Notes under the pieces: generated by a model | What the model saw: only the letters and a program-made list of their open reading frames with translations | The model's database searches: none | Told to the model about the DNA's origin: nothing | Source of the DNA: an uncultured Acidobacteriota bacterium | GTDB taxonomy: Bacteria > Acidobacteriota > Blastocatellia > RBC074 | Direction: 5' to 3' | Length of the DNA: 33,776 nt | Assembly (NCBI GenBank): GCA_902825875.1 | Contig: CADECP010000054.1 | Span: 1-33,776 of the forward strand | In this document: piece by piece, positions 12,875 to 22,300 of the stretch | How the letters are laid out: each line of letters opens with the position of its first letter | How positions within the stretch are numbered: the stretch's first letter is position 1 | Translations under genes and position numbers: made by a program

Positions 12875-13830
12875 AATGCGAATCAAGGGTAAGAGCGCAA
12901 ACCCAGCAGAGAGTTGTAAAGTTGGGTTGTGAAACCAGAAATTCAACTCATACAACTCTTTCTGTGGGTTTGCGGCGTTTACGATAAGCATCCAACGCTG
13001 AAGTATCAACGCTGGAGTCCGAACCCGAATCAACCGCTCTTTACGGATCAAGAGGCGCTGACTGTTTACTTGTTCGGGCTTCTCCAATGTCACTTCAAGC
13101 AAAAGGCCATTCACCGTTATGTGCAAGAGCATTGGGGCGCGTGGTTTCCACAATTGCCGAGTTATCAGGCGTTCAATCATCGTCTCAACCTGCTCAACGA
13201 AGTCTGGCCTGTTTTGCTCGGTGAATTATGGGGCGAACTGGAACTTCCTGGCGTTGCCAACGGCGTAGACCAATTGCTGGATTCGTTGCCGATTATGCTG
13301 GCTGTTCGCAACCGTTCGTATCACGCAAAAGTTGCCTGCGACTTAGCCGATCAAACTTTTTGTGAGTCCAAAAAGCTTTGGTACCACGGCGTCAAGCTGC
13401 ATTTGCTCGGCGCGAAACAGTATCGTCAAATGCCCGTGCCGCTGAGCCTTTGTTTGACCGAAGCTTCGCGCCACGATCTGCCAGTCTTGAAGGAGCAGAT
13501 ATTTGTACCCTTGTCGGGAACTCTTTTCGGAGACAAGGCTTACTGCGATCCGGCAACCAAGCAGGCGCTCGCCACGCAAGGCACGACGCTTTGCACACCA
13601 GACAAAAAAGAGAAGGGACAAACTGTTTATCGCGTCGGACAAAGCGGATTGTGGTCACGTTTCGTCTCGGCAATGCGGCAGCCGATCGAATCGTTTTTCA
13701 ATTGGCTCTTGGACAAAACTGACATCCAGAATGCCGCCAAAGTTCGTTCCAGCGAAGGACTACTCGTTCATTGTTACGGCAAGCTGGCAGCAGCCTTCTA
13801 TTTACTCTGTTTTAACCCTTGATTCGCATT
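12875..13830 (+). mobile_element. Insertion sequence, 956 bp, DDE transposase, 16-bp TIRs
   Basis: AATGCGAATCAAGGGT (12875-12890) is repeated in exact inverse at 13815-13830, enclosing one transposase gene. The right TIR overlaps the transposase stop codon. The right flank enters an AraC gene, but the left flank is not the other half of that gene, and no target duplication is visible (left flank ends ccttga, right flank starts attctt). The element therefore seems to have lost its original left neighbour by deletion or recombination. Family not settled: size and DDE spacing recall IS982/IS5-like elements. Confidence 0.75.
12929..13822 (+). CDS. DDE transposase, IS982/IS5-like
   Basis: A 297-aa transposase that would cut and paste the element carrying it. 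A putative catalytic triad is visible: Asp118 in QLLDSLPIML, Asp202 in LFGDKAYCDP and Glu254 in QPIESFFNWL. The 'GVKLHLL' strand (154-160) after the first Asp and the Y-x6-I-E-S-x-F-like C-terminal block are typical of the RNase H-fold DDE group. An N-terminal helical region (1-90) would bind the TIRs. It begins with GTG 12929, with no good ribosome site, as is common for transposases. It appears full length and undamaged. The exact IS family is uncertain. Confidence 0.82.
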   Translation: MKPEIQLIQLFLWVCGVYDKHPTLKYQRWSPNPNQPLFTDQEALTVYLFGLLQCHFKQKAIHRYVQEHWGAWFPQLPSYQAFNHRLNLLNEVWPVLLGELWGELELPGVANGVDQLLDSLPIMLAVRNRSYHAKVACDLADQTFCESKKLWYHGVKLHLLGAKQYRQMPVPLSLCLTEASRHDLPVLKEQIFVPLSGTLFGDKAYCDPATKQALATQGTTLCTPDKKEKGQTVYRVGQSGLWSRFVSAMRQPIESFFNWLLDKTDIQNAAKVRSSEGLLVHCYGKLAAAFYLLCFNP

Positions 13831-14054
13831 ATTCTTGCCACGCTCAGGTTGCGTGGGAATCTTTATTTCCGCACGGAGTTGCGCGCACCTTGGGGGATTG
13901 ACGTGCCCGCCGATCGGCAGGTCGCGCGCTTTCATGTCGTCATACGCGGCGCGTGCTGGTCGCCGAAGAGATCGGCTATCAATCAGAGACTGCTTTCATC
14001 ACCGCATTCAAACGCAGCTTCGGACACACGCCGAATGCCTATCGCAGGCGCTGA
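13831..14054 (+). pseudogene. Broken AraC family regulator (cupin_6 type)
   Basis: Two pieces of one regulator remain. From the IS edge the frame reads ILATLRLRGNLYFRTELRAP then WGIDVPADRQVARFHVVIRG, the opening of the AraC cupin_6 sensory domain. After about 13950 another frame gives VLVAEEIGYQSETAFITAFK then RSFGHTPNAYRRR and stops at 14052-14054, the closing HTH of AraC proteins. Roughly 200 residues between them are missing and the frame shifts at the junction. The IS has taken the first few codons. Not functional. Confidence 0.75.
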
Positions 14055-14073
14055 ATCAAACAGGAAAACAACC

Positions 14074-14664
14074 ATGCCCAAACCCAACCTAAAAAAGCTG
14101 CTGACGGAAATTCGCGCCTGTCAGGTTTGCTCCGCGCATCTGCCGCACGCGCCCAATCCGATTGTCCGCGCGCATGCCAACGCGCGGCTGCTGCTCATCG
14201 GCCAGGCGCCCGGACGCCGCGTAAACGAAACCGGCATCCCATGGAATGATCCTTCGGGGGACACGCTGCGCGAATGGCTGCAACTGTCGCGCGAACAGTT
14301 TTATGACGAACGCCTCGTTGCCATTGTGCCTTCCGGCTTTTGCTACCCCGGCACGGGCAAGAGCGGCGACCTGCCGCCCCGCCCCGAATGCGCGCCGCTG
14401 TGGCACGCGCCGTTGCTGGCGGCCATGCCCAAAATCAAACTGACGTTGCTCATTGGCGGCTACGCCCAGGCGTATTACCTGAAAGAAGACATTCAACCAA
14501 CGCTGACCGAAACGGTGGCGAATTATGTCGTCTATCTGCCGCAATTTTTGCCTTTGCCTCATCCCAGCCCGCGCAATCGCCTCTGGTTCAAACGCAATCC
14601 GTGGTTCACCGACGAAGTGTTGCCGCTCTTGCAGAAACGCGTGCGCGCGGCGCTGGAAGATTGA
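14074..14664 (+). CDS. Uracil-DNA glycosylase, Fe-S (family 4/5-like)
   Basis: A 196-aa enzyme that would remove uracil (from cytosine deamination) from DNA. The four Fe-S cysteines are present with family 4 spacing: Cys16-x2-Cys19 and Cys90-x15-Cys106. Motif 1 is LLIGQAPGRR (about 40-49), which contacts the base and catalytic water; GIPWNDPSG (54-62) continues the pocket. HPSPRN (163-168) is motif 2, which inserts into DNA. The 'SGFCYPGTGKSGDLPPRPEC' stretch is typical of the uracil-DNA glycosylase family protein group. ATG 14074 follows CAGGAAAA. It is the only clearly intact host-type gene inside the decayed region and follows the AraC relic by 19 bp. Confidence 0.87.
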   Translation: MPKPNLKKLLTEIRACQVCSAHLPHAPNPIVRAHANARLLLIGQAPGRRVNETGIPWNDPSGDTLREWLQLSREQFYDERLVAIVPSGFCYPGTGKSGDLPPRPECAPLWHAPLLAAMPKIKLTLLIGGYAQAYYLKEDIQPTLTETVANYVVYLPQFLPLPHPSPRNRLWFKRNPWFTDEVLPLLQKRVRAALED

Positions 14665-14858
14665 CGCCCTGAAGAAATCGCAGCAATGGCCTCCGGCGTG
14701 GAATAAAACCGTCCTCCGGATTGATTCACCGGAACCGCAAAGAAACAAACTCGGAACCAGCAACCATCATTCATTGCAAGCCCCTCAGTTCGTTGCGGCC
14801 TGCCATCACCCGCTAAGCCGCAGCTTTTGCTTTGGCAGGAAGGAAGGATTCGATCTTT
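14665..14858. other. Intergenic segment between the glycosylase and JAMM genes
   Basis: No gene with support. On the minus strand one frame (ending at a TAG at 14813-14815) gives AVRNSYITPEKIESFLPAKA and could be the displaced C-terminus of the JAMM gene (see findings). No terminator was recognised. Confidence 0.35.
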
Positions 14859-15323
14859 TCAGGCGTGATGTAGGAGTTGCGCACCGCGCCGCCAGTCACC
14901 GTAAACGCCCACGCAGAAATTGATTTTGGGCCAATGGGTGGAGCGTGGATTCAGATTGCCGATCACGCCGTAAATGCGGAAACCGGCTTCGTCCCGATCA
15001 TCATCCGGCGAAAACTCGGCAGGCATTCGGTGATGTGAATGAATTTCAATGATGACCTGTTCATAAGATGAGCCTGTGCCTTTCTCCATTGGCTCGACTG
15101 AAGCGTAACGCTGAATCTGCGGCGGAACATTGAGCCGCCACTTCCCATCTGCAAGGCTGAGGTGAAAAAGAATCTCCAACTCCTGCCGTGCCGCTTCACG
15201 GGCAGCGTCAAGAATCTGCTGAATGATTGATTCAGGAACCCTGTCGAACTGAAAGCTGAGTTTCGGTTCGACCAACGCAAGACCACGAATCGCGCATTCA
15301 CTGACCGGAATCATCGCGCTCAT
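14859..15323 (-). CDS. JAMM/MPN+ (Prok-JAB) metalloprotease-like protein
   Basis: A 154-aa single-domain protein with a JAMM zinc motif: His95-Ser-His97 followed seven residues later by Ser105-x2-Asp108 (EIHSHHRMPAEFSPDDD), and candidate catalytic glutamates at 48/50. JAMM enzymes hydrolyse isopeptide or peptide bonds next to ubiquitin-like C-termini; prokaryotic ones occur in sulphur carrier, PRTRC plasmid and defence gene sets. No E1, E2, ubiquitin-like, PRTRC or CBASS partner is in view. Two ATGs (15323, 15314) are possible, and AAGGAA suits the second better. The C-terminus after VYGDW looks unlike the family and may reflect a frameshift. Both neighbours are broken genes, so recent arrival is likely. 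Confidence 0.65.
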   Translation of the reverse strand: MSAMIPVSECAIRGLALVEPKLSFQFDRVPESIIQQILDAAREAARQELEILFHLSLADGKWRLNVPPQIQRYASVEPMEKGTGSSYEQVIIEIHSHHRMPAEFSPDDDRDEAGFRIYGVIGNLNPRSTHWPKINFCVGVYGDWRRGAQLLHHA

Positions 15324-15341
15324 TTCCTTGCGTACTGCACG

Positions 15342-15626
15342 TTTGAAAACGCCGTTGCCGGCAAACTGCTCGCGCCGCGCAAACCCGGCGTCGCTTACAT
15401 GCTTTCGACCGAGTTCAAGGAACACAATCACCAAACCGGCCAACTGGAACAGGTTTATCCGCCGCACGTGATGTTTTATGCGCCTTATATGAAAAACGCG
15501 GACATCGGCGCCTTGCCCAGCCATCGCGGCAGCCAGGCTCAACCGTGGATTCTGAATGAAGGCACGCCGACGGCTTACATCATCGTAGTGCCCAGACCCG
15601 CCGCCAAAAAAGAAACCAAGCCGTAA
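15342..15626 (+). pseudogene. 3' end of a gene of unknown family
   Basis: The plus-strand frame reads FENAVAGKLLAPRKPGVAYM then LSTEFKEHNHQTGQLEQVYP, PPHVMFYAPYMKNADIGALP and TAYIIVVPRPAAKKETKP, stopping at 15626. The 'YMLS...PPHVMFYAP' and final IxVP pattern recalls a family of secreted hypothetical proteins, whose name I do not know. No start codon with a ribosome site exists before ATG 15399, and the frame upstream runs into the JAMM gene on the other strand. Probably truncated by whatever brought that gene in. Confidence 0.55.
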
Positions 15627-15899
15627 CCGGATTGGCTCCAGTCACCGATTTTTCTGTCCGGCATCTTTCCGTTATCCGTCTTTGGCAAGACCGCCATGGC
15701 GTAAACGGCTGCAAGCAGTGATTGGGCGCAGTGGGGCGGGCCGCGCAAGCTGTGGAGCCGTTCGCTCGGCGACTTCTCGCCACTGCTTATCAATGTGAAG
15801 CGGTTGTTACGGCTTTTTACCTATCCCGCTTGCTTGAATTCCCGCACCGAAGTGAGAATGCCAACGCTGTTTCATCTTCACATCGCAAAAGGTCATTCA
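15627..15899. other. Intergenic region before the haem dehydrogenase
   Basis: No gene with support on either strand. The last bases (aaaaggtcattca) supply a weak ribosome site for ATG 15900. An in-frame ATG at 15858 would add 14 residues before the signal anchor and is less likely. Confidence 0.4.
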
Positions 15900-18800
15900 A
15901 TGAAATCAACGCTTCTTCGCAAACTGGGGCTGGCGGTTTGTCTGCTGGCGATTGCGGGCGGTTTGAGCTGGTTCGGGTATTCGCGCTGGCAACAGCGGCG
16001 AGCGCAACAACCTGCTCAGACGCTGACCATCGAAGGCGGCACGCTCAGCGTTCCCGAAGGCTTCACGATTCAAAAAATCGCGGGCGAAGAGTTGACGCAG
16101 TATCCGATGCTGGCCGTGTTGGATGATCGCGGGCGATTGTTCGTCACGGAATCTTCGGGCAAGAACGTTTCCGGCAAAAAGATGGCTGAAATTCCCGAAT
16201 GCCAGATCAGCGTGTTGGAAGACACAGACGGCGATGGCCGTTTTGACCGCAGCAAAGTTTTTGCCGACAAGCTGACTTTGCCGATGGGCGTGTTGTGGCG
16301 CGGGCAAAGTTTGTACGTCGCTTCGCCGCCGGATTTCATTCGGTTGGATGACGCCGACAACGACGGAGTTTCGGAGCGCCGCGAAGTGATTTTGACCGGC
16401 TGGAATGTGTTGAACACAGCCAGTTTGCACGGCCCGTTTTTCGGCCCGGACGGTTGGATGTATCTGACGCACGGGCGGCACGGGTACAAAATTCAAACCA
16501 AAGAAGGTGAATTGTTGGAAGGGCTGGCTTCGCGGATATGGCGCAGCCGAGCGGATGGCACGGGCTTGGAGCGCGTCGTCGGTGGCGGATTCGACAATCC
16601 GGTCGAACTGATTTTCACCGCTGCCGGAGAAATGATCGGCACGATGACTTACTTCACAGACCCGCAAGCCGGTCAGCGCGACGCTTTGCTGCACTTTGTC
16701 GAAGGCGGCGTTTATCCGAAACCGCATCCAGCGATTTCCGAATTCAAACGCACAGGCGAATTGATGCCTGTGATGACCAAATTCGCGCGCATAGCTCCGT
16801 CAGGGTTGATGCAATATCGCGGCAAAGCATTTGGCGAAGAGTTTCAGGGCAATCTGTTCACGGCGCAGTTCAATCCTCACCGAGTTCAACGGCACAAACT
16901 CTTTCGTGAAGGCGCGACGTTCCGCACAGAAGATTCCGACTTCATCACTTCGACCGACCCTGACTTTCACCCGACAGACATTCTGGAAGACGCAGATGGC
17001 AGTTTGATTTTGATCGAAACCGGCGGCTGGTACGTGGACGCTTGTCCGCTGTCCAAAATTCACAAAGGCGAAAAGCGCGGCGCGATGTATCGCATTCGCA
17101 AAGTCGGCGCGCCGCCGTTGGAAGACCCGCGCGGATTGAAGCTGAAAGTCAGCGGATTGTCTTACGCCGACGCCTGGGAGTTTCAGCAAAAGGCGTTGGA
17201 AGACGAACGCCCGGCGGTTCGTGACAAAGCGTTTGAAGTTTTGATTGCCGCCGGAGAAAAAGCCGTTCCTGTGTTCGTGCGGTTGCGCGAAGAATCCAAG
17301 CTGGCCGAAGTTCGATGCGCCGCAGTGTTTGCGCTTGGACGCATTGCCGCGCCCGAAGCGACGAAAGCTGTTCGAACTGCGCTCGACGATTCGGATTTTC
17401 AGGTTCGCATCGCGGCGGCTCACGTCGTTGGATTGAATAAAGACTCCGAAGCCGTCGAACGACTGGCCGCGATCGTCAAACAGGATGAACCGGCTGCGCG
17501 ACGAAACGCAGCAACGGCGCTCGGACAAATCGGCGACCGCCGGGCAGTTGCGGCTTTGCTGTCCGCCGCCGCCGATTCCAAAGACCGCTTCATCGAACAC
17601 GCCGTCATTTATTCGTTGATTCAATTGAACGATGCTCCGGCGCTGATCGCCGCGTTGAAAGCTGATGAAGCCGGAACGCGCAAAGCCGCGTTGATCGCGC
17701 TGGATCAACTGGACGACAGTCCGATTGTCGCCACGCACGCCGCTCCGTTTTTGGGCGAAGCCGATGCAACCTTGCGAAAAGCCGCGCTGTGGGTTTTCTC
17801 CAGGCACGCCGAAAAAACTGAATGGGCAGGCGCAGTGTTGGAGTTTTTGCGAAGCCGCCTGAAGGCTGACAAATTCGACGCCAACGAGAGCGATTCCGTC
17901 AGAGACGCTTTGCTGGCGTTTGTTGCTGACGGACAGGTGCAAACCTTGATCGCCGAATCGCTGGACAACGAACGACTGGACGTAGAGCGACAGCTTTTCC
18001 TGCTGGAAATCGTCGAGCGTTGTTCGCTGAAACAACTGCCAGCAACTTGGGAACAAGTCATCGCTCGACGGTTGAAAAGTTCGGACGTTCAAATCCGAGC
18101 GAAGACAATCGCCGTCATTCGTTCGCGTCGCATCGCCAGTTTGGATGCGGAGTTGCAGCAAATCGCCGCGAACTCAATGGAGCCAGTTGATTTGCGACTG
18201 ACGGCATTGAGCGCGTTGATTTCTCGCAACCCGAGACTGCCGAATCAAAACGCGGCGGCGTATGAATTCCTGCTCGGAGCGTTGACGCCCGAAAACGATC
18301 CGGCTTTGCGTTTGTCTGCGGCGCAAAATCTTGGGCAAGCCGAATTGTCACGCGAACAGTTGCTGAGTCTGGCGAAAGACTATTTGCCGAAAAGCGATTC
18401 GCTGACGTTGACGACTTTGCTGGATGCGTTTCGTTCGGCCAACGACGAAGAAATTGGACAAACGTTGGTTGCGGCGCTCGGCCAGCCGTCGGTGAATCTG
18501 GAATCCATCGGCGGCAAACGTTTGGAGCAGGCGTTTCAAAACTTCCCCGAATCGGTTCGAGAGTCGTCCAAATCCTTGCTGAATCGGTTTGCCGAAGAAG
18601 AAGCCGCGCAATTGAAAAAGCTGCGCGAATTGGAGCCGCTGCTGACCGCAGGCGGAGACGTGGGCGCAGGCCGCAATGTCTTTTTCGGCAAACGCGGAGC
18701 CTGTTCGACTTGCCACACAATTGAACTGGAAGGCGGGCGCGTCGGGCCGGATTTGACTTCGATTGGAGCGATTCGCTCCGGCCACGACATTCTGGAAGCG

Positions 18801-19079
18801 ATTGTTTTTCCGAACGCGACCTTTGTTCCCGGCCACGAACCTCGCCGAGTGACGACCAAAACGACCAATCAGGTTTACACCGGCGTCATCAACGATTTTG
18901 AATCCACGCGCGACGCCATAGTGTTGATGTCCGGTCCGAACGACAAAGTCCGCATCCCGCGCGACGACATCGCTTCGATCAAAGCGTCGTCGGTGTCGCT
19001 GATGCCCGAAGGCTTTGCCGCGCAATTGACCCAGAAAGAGTTGATTGATTTGCTGGCGTATCTAAAAGCGCAGAAATGA
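15900..19079 (+). CDS. Membrane-anchored PVC-type dehydrogenase with HEAT repeats and cytochrome c domain
   Basis: A 1059-aa envelope protein. Residues about 8-28 form a signal anchor (AVCLLAIAGGLSWFGYSRW). About 45-400 resemble the six-bladed propeller of the Pirellula/Verrucomicrobium membrane-bound dehydrogenase family (EGFTIQKIAGEELTQYPM, VLEDTDGDGRFDRSKVFADK, LHGPFFGPDGWMYLTHGRHG, HPTDILEDADGSLILIETGG). About 425-880 are HEAT-like helical repeats (VRCAAVFALGRIAAPEATKA, ARRNAATALGQIGDRRAVAA). About 915-1055 are the matching haem domain, with Cys935-x2-Cys938-His939 and GRVGPDLTSIG. These proteins are thought to oxidise sugars or polyols and pass electrons to c-type haem; the substrate is unknown. 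It stands alone, with no adjoining cytochrome gene. Confidence 0.88.
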   Translation: MKSTLLRKLGLAVCLLAIAGGLSWFGYSRWQQRRAQQPAQTLTIEGGTLSVPEGFTIQKIAGEELTQYPMLAVLDDRGRLFVTESSGKNVSGKKMAEIPECQISVLEDTDGDGRFDRSKVFADKLTLPMGVLWRGQSLYVASPPDFIRLDDADNDGVSERREVILTGWNVLNTASLHGPFFGPDGWMYLTHGRHGYKIQTKEGELLEGLASRIWRSRADGTGLERVVGGGFDNPVELIFTAAGEMIGTMTYFTDPQAGQRDALLHFVEGGVYPKPHPAISEFKRTGELMPVMTKFARIAPSGLMQYRGKAFGEEFQGNLFTAQFNPHRVQRHKLFREGATFRTEDSDFITSTDPDFHPTDILEDADGSLILIETGGWYVDACPLSKIHKGEKRGAMYRIRKVGAPPLEDPRGLKLKVSGLSYADAWEFQQKALEDERPAVRDKAFEVLIAAGEKAVPVFVRLREESKLAEVRCAAVFALGRIAAPEATKAVRTALDDSDFQVRIAAAHVVGLNKDSEAVERLAAIVKQDEPAARRNAATALGQIGDRRAVAALLSAAADSKDRFIEHAVIYSLIQLNDAPALIAALKADEAGTRKAALIALDQLDDSPIVATHAAPFLGEADATLRKAALWVFSRHAEKTEWAGAVLEFLRSRLKADKFDANESDSVRDALLAFVADGQVQTLIAESLDNERLDVERQLFLLEIVERCSLKQLPATWEQVIARRLKSSDVQIRAKTIAVIRSRRIASLDAELQQIAANSMEPVDLRLTALSALISRNPRLPNQNAAAYEFLLGALTPENDPALRLSAAQNLGQAELSREQLLSLAKDYLPKSDSLTLTTLLDAFRSANDEEIGQTLVAALGQPSVNLESIGGKRLEQAFQNFPESVRESSKSLLNRFAEEEAAQLKKLRELEPLLTAGGDVGAGRNVFFGKRGACSTCHTIELEGGRVGPDLTSIGAIRSGHDILEAIVFPNATFVPGHEPRRVTTKTTNQVYTGVINDFESTRDAIVLMSGPNDKVRIPRDDIASIKASSVSLMPEGFAAQLTQKELIDLLAYLKAQK

Positions 19080-19331
19080 TTCCAAGATAAAGATGTTGAC
19101 CGGCAAACGGAAGGAAAACTACAATCCGCGCCGTCTTTGAACCCACACTGCCCAAACGATCCGACCTCCCGGCAGCAAAGCTTTGTGCCTCCCAGTTAGC
19201 TTCTGCCTGTTCGTGACAAAAACGCGACCAATCCTATTTTTCCTGATTTGACGACTGATCGGTTTTTCCGCGCTAACCAGCCTGAACCGGTTTGGCCGTT
19301 GTTTCTCTTTCTACCCAACGAGGTTACCAAG
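19080..19331. other. Leader region of the NHL protein gene
   Basis: No gene. The ribosome site GAGG at 19319-19322 is 9 nt from ATG 19332. A stretch with CAAAC, GCAAAGC and TAGC boxes was compared with a c-di-GMP riboswitch and does not fold as required. No clear terminator for the upstream gene was found. Confidence 0.4.
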
Positions 19332-22300
19332 ATGAGAAAGATGCTTCGGGCGGATTCAGCTCACATCCATAAAATTCTGTTGTTGTGCCTGATCGGACTG
19401 ACGGTTTCGACGACGATGTTCGTCTGGCGGTCGGCATTGGCGCAATCGGCGTTTAACATTTCGACGATTGCCGGTTCCAGCGGAGGCGCAGGGCCATTCG
19501 CAGAATTCCAGGGCGCACGAGGCATGGCAATCGTGTCGGCGACTGAAATGTATTTTGCCGACACCAACAATCACGTCATTCGCAAATTGGACATAACCAC
19601 AGGAACGTTGACGGTGGTTGCGGGCAAAATCGGCATGGCGGCTCCGAACGCTCTGGATGCCAACGGCGATGGCGGAGCCGCAACCGCAGCATTGCTCAAC
19701 AATCCTTCGGACATTGTGATTGCGCCCAACGGAGATTTTTACATTTCCGACAGCGGCAATCGTCGCATTCGCAAAGTCACCATCAGCAACGGCCAGATCA
19801 ACACCATTGCCGGAAACGGTTTGCCGGGTTCGGCAACGGGTTTGGCGACGAATTCGGTCGTCACCGATCCGCGCGGACTGGCGCTGGACGGCACTCGGTT
19901 GGTGGTGGCCGACGCCGGAAATCATCGCATCATCGCCATCAACGATCTGGACGGCACGCCTGCGGTTTCGCACATCGCGGGCAATGGCGCTGCGGGCAAC
20001 GAAGGCGACGGCGGGCAAGCAACCGTCGCAGCATTGAATGCGCCCAACGACGTAGCCGTGTCCGGTTCGACGATTTACATCGCCGACACAGACAATCATG
20101 TGGTTCGGTTCATCAACGCAGGAATCATCAACACCTTTGCGGGCAACGGGCAGACGGGCGCTCCCAGCGAAGTCGGTCTGGCAACATCCGTGCAATTGAA
20201 CAGCCCAACGGGAGTTACAGTTGATGCCAATAACAAAGTTTACATCGCCGACACAGGCAATCATCGCGTTCGACTGGTCGAAGGCGTCAACCTGTCCACC
20301 AGCGCCGGGCGCGCCGGTCAGGGTTACAACGGAGACGGAACTCCGGCAACGAATTTCACGCTGAACACTCCCGCAGGCATTGGCGTGGTCGGCACGGACG
20401 TTTTCTTTGTGGATTCCGGCAACGGGCGATTGAGAAAAGTCGTTGGTTCGACAATGACCAGCGTGGCCAGCGACGGTTCCGGCGGATTTTTTGGCGACAC
20501 GGGTTTGGCCAACGCCGCCAAACTGGATGGCCCGATGGGCGTGACGGTGGACGCCGCCGGAAATTATTACATCGCCGACACGAACAACCACGTCATTCGC
20601 AAGGTCAACGCCAGCGACGGCAAAATCAACACGATTGCCGGAACTCCTGGCGTGGCGTCGGCCAATCCAGCCGATACAAACGGCGACGGAGGTTCTGCGC
20701 TGTCGGCAACGTTTAACAAACCGACTTCGGTGGCGCTGGATGCTCAAGGCAATTTTTACGTCGCCGACACAGGCAACAATCGCATTCGCAAAATTGATTC
20801 GAACGGAACTATCTCGACATTGGCTGGATTGAACGCGCCAAGCCTGAACGGCCCAAGCTCCGTCGTCGTTTCGGGCAACAACCTGTATTTCGCCGATCCG
20901 GGCAATCACGTCGTTCGCCGTTTCTTGCTGAATGACGGCGTGCTTTCAGTCTTCGCAGGCATTCAAGGTTCGCCGGGTCACACAGGCGATGGCGGAGCTT
21001 CAGGTTCCGCGCGATTGAACCGTCCCAGCGGATTGGCGGTGAATTCCGGCGGCGATTTGTTCATCGCCGACACAGGCAATCATCGCGTTCGCAGAGTTTC
21101 AGGCGGCATCATTTCAACAGTCGTGACGCAAGGAATCCCGCGCTCCGGTTTTGAAGGCGACGGCGGTACGGCCAACACCGCGCGTATGAATTCGCCTTCG
21201 TCTGTGGCGGTGGATGCGGCGGGCAATTTGTACATCGTGGACAAAGGCAACAACCGCATTCGCCGAGTCGTCGCTGCAACCAACATCATCAACACGGTGA
21301 TCGGCAACGGTGAAATCGGCTTTGGCGGAGACGGCGGGCAGGCAACATCTGCCAAGCTGGGATTGGCCAACGCGGTTGCTGTCGGTTCTGCCGGAGTTTT
21401 TGTCGCAGACACCGGCAACAACCGAATTCGCCTGGCCATCGCGCCGCCTAACACTGCTCCCGCGCTGACCAGTCCGGGCAATCAAACCATCGGCGAAGGA
21501 TCGAATCTGGCGTTCACGCTTTCGGCCACCGATTCCAACTCAGGCCAAACCATCACTTATTCGATGACCGGCGCTCCAACCGGAGCAACGCTGAACTCTT
21601 TGACCGGCGCGTTCAGTTACACGCCCGGTTACGACGTGGTAACGAACACCGCCGGAGCGACGCAAGTTTTCAACGTCACCTTCACAGCGACCGACGATGC
21701 CACGCCGCCGCTCAGCGATTCCAAATCCGTCACCATCACGGTCAACAACGTCAATCGCGCGCCAATCGCCGACGCCGGAACGGTTCCGGCAACACTGGAA
21801 GCGACCAGCGCCAACGGAGCTTCGTTGCAATTGAACGGCACGGCCAGTGATCCCGACGGCGACACAATTTCCAGCGTCACGTGGACAAACACGCGCCCGA
21901 ACCAATCGCCAGTGACGATTGCCACGCAATTGTCTGCACAGGTGCAACTGGCGCTCGGCCAGCATTCGCTGGTGCTGACCGTCAGCGACGGCAAACCCAA
22001 TGGCACGACCAGCACGCAATCAAAAGGCGTCACCGTGCAAGACACTACGCCGCCGGTGTTCACCAACATTCCGGCGGACATTACGCAAACCATTTCTTCG
22101 GGAACCGGCGCGGCGGTGACGTTCAATCTGCCGACTGCGACTGATGCAGTTTCGGGCAATCGCACGGTGACGGCTGCGCCTGCTTCGGGTTCGACGTTCC
22201 CGATTGGAACGACGACCGTCACGTTCACGGCCAGCGACGCGGTTGGAAACTCTGCAACCGCTACGTTCAAAGTCACAGTGTCCTGCCCCAGCGGATGCAA

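Noticed and set aside
13819..14664. A 281-aa frame as one long uracil-DNA glycosylase
   Set aside because: The first 85 residues come from the IS end and the AraC relic; the enzyme starts at ATG 14074 with its own ribosome site.
14859..15542. A 227-aa minus-strand frame as one long JAMM protein
   Set aside because: The first 73 residues are antisense to a better plus-strand frame (15342-15626) and have no JAMM-family similarity; the start was moved to 15323.
19130..19240. c-di-GMP (GEMM) riboswitch before the NHL gene, suggested by CAAAC, GCAAAGC and TAGC boxes
   Set aside because: The GNRA-capped P1b hairpin and the paired receptor helix are not formed by the sequence between the boxes, so the boxes look coincidental.
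19356..20909. 517-aa minus-strand frame opposite the NHL repeats
   Set aside because: Its regularity mirrors the repeats of the real plus-strand gene; no start site or known domain.
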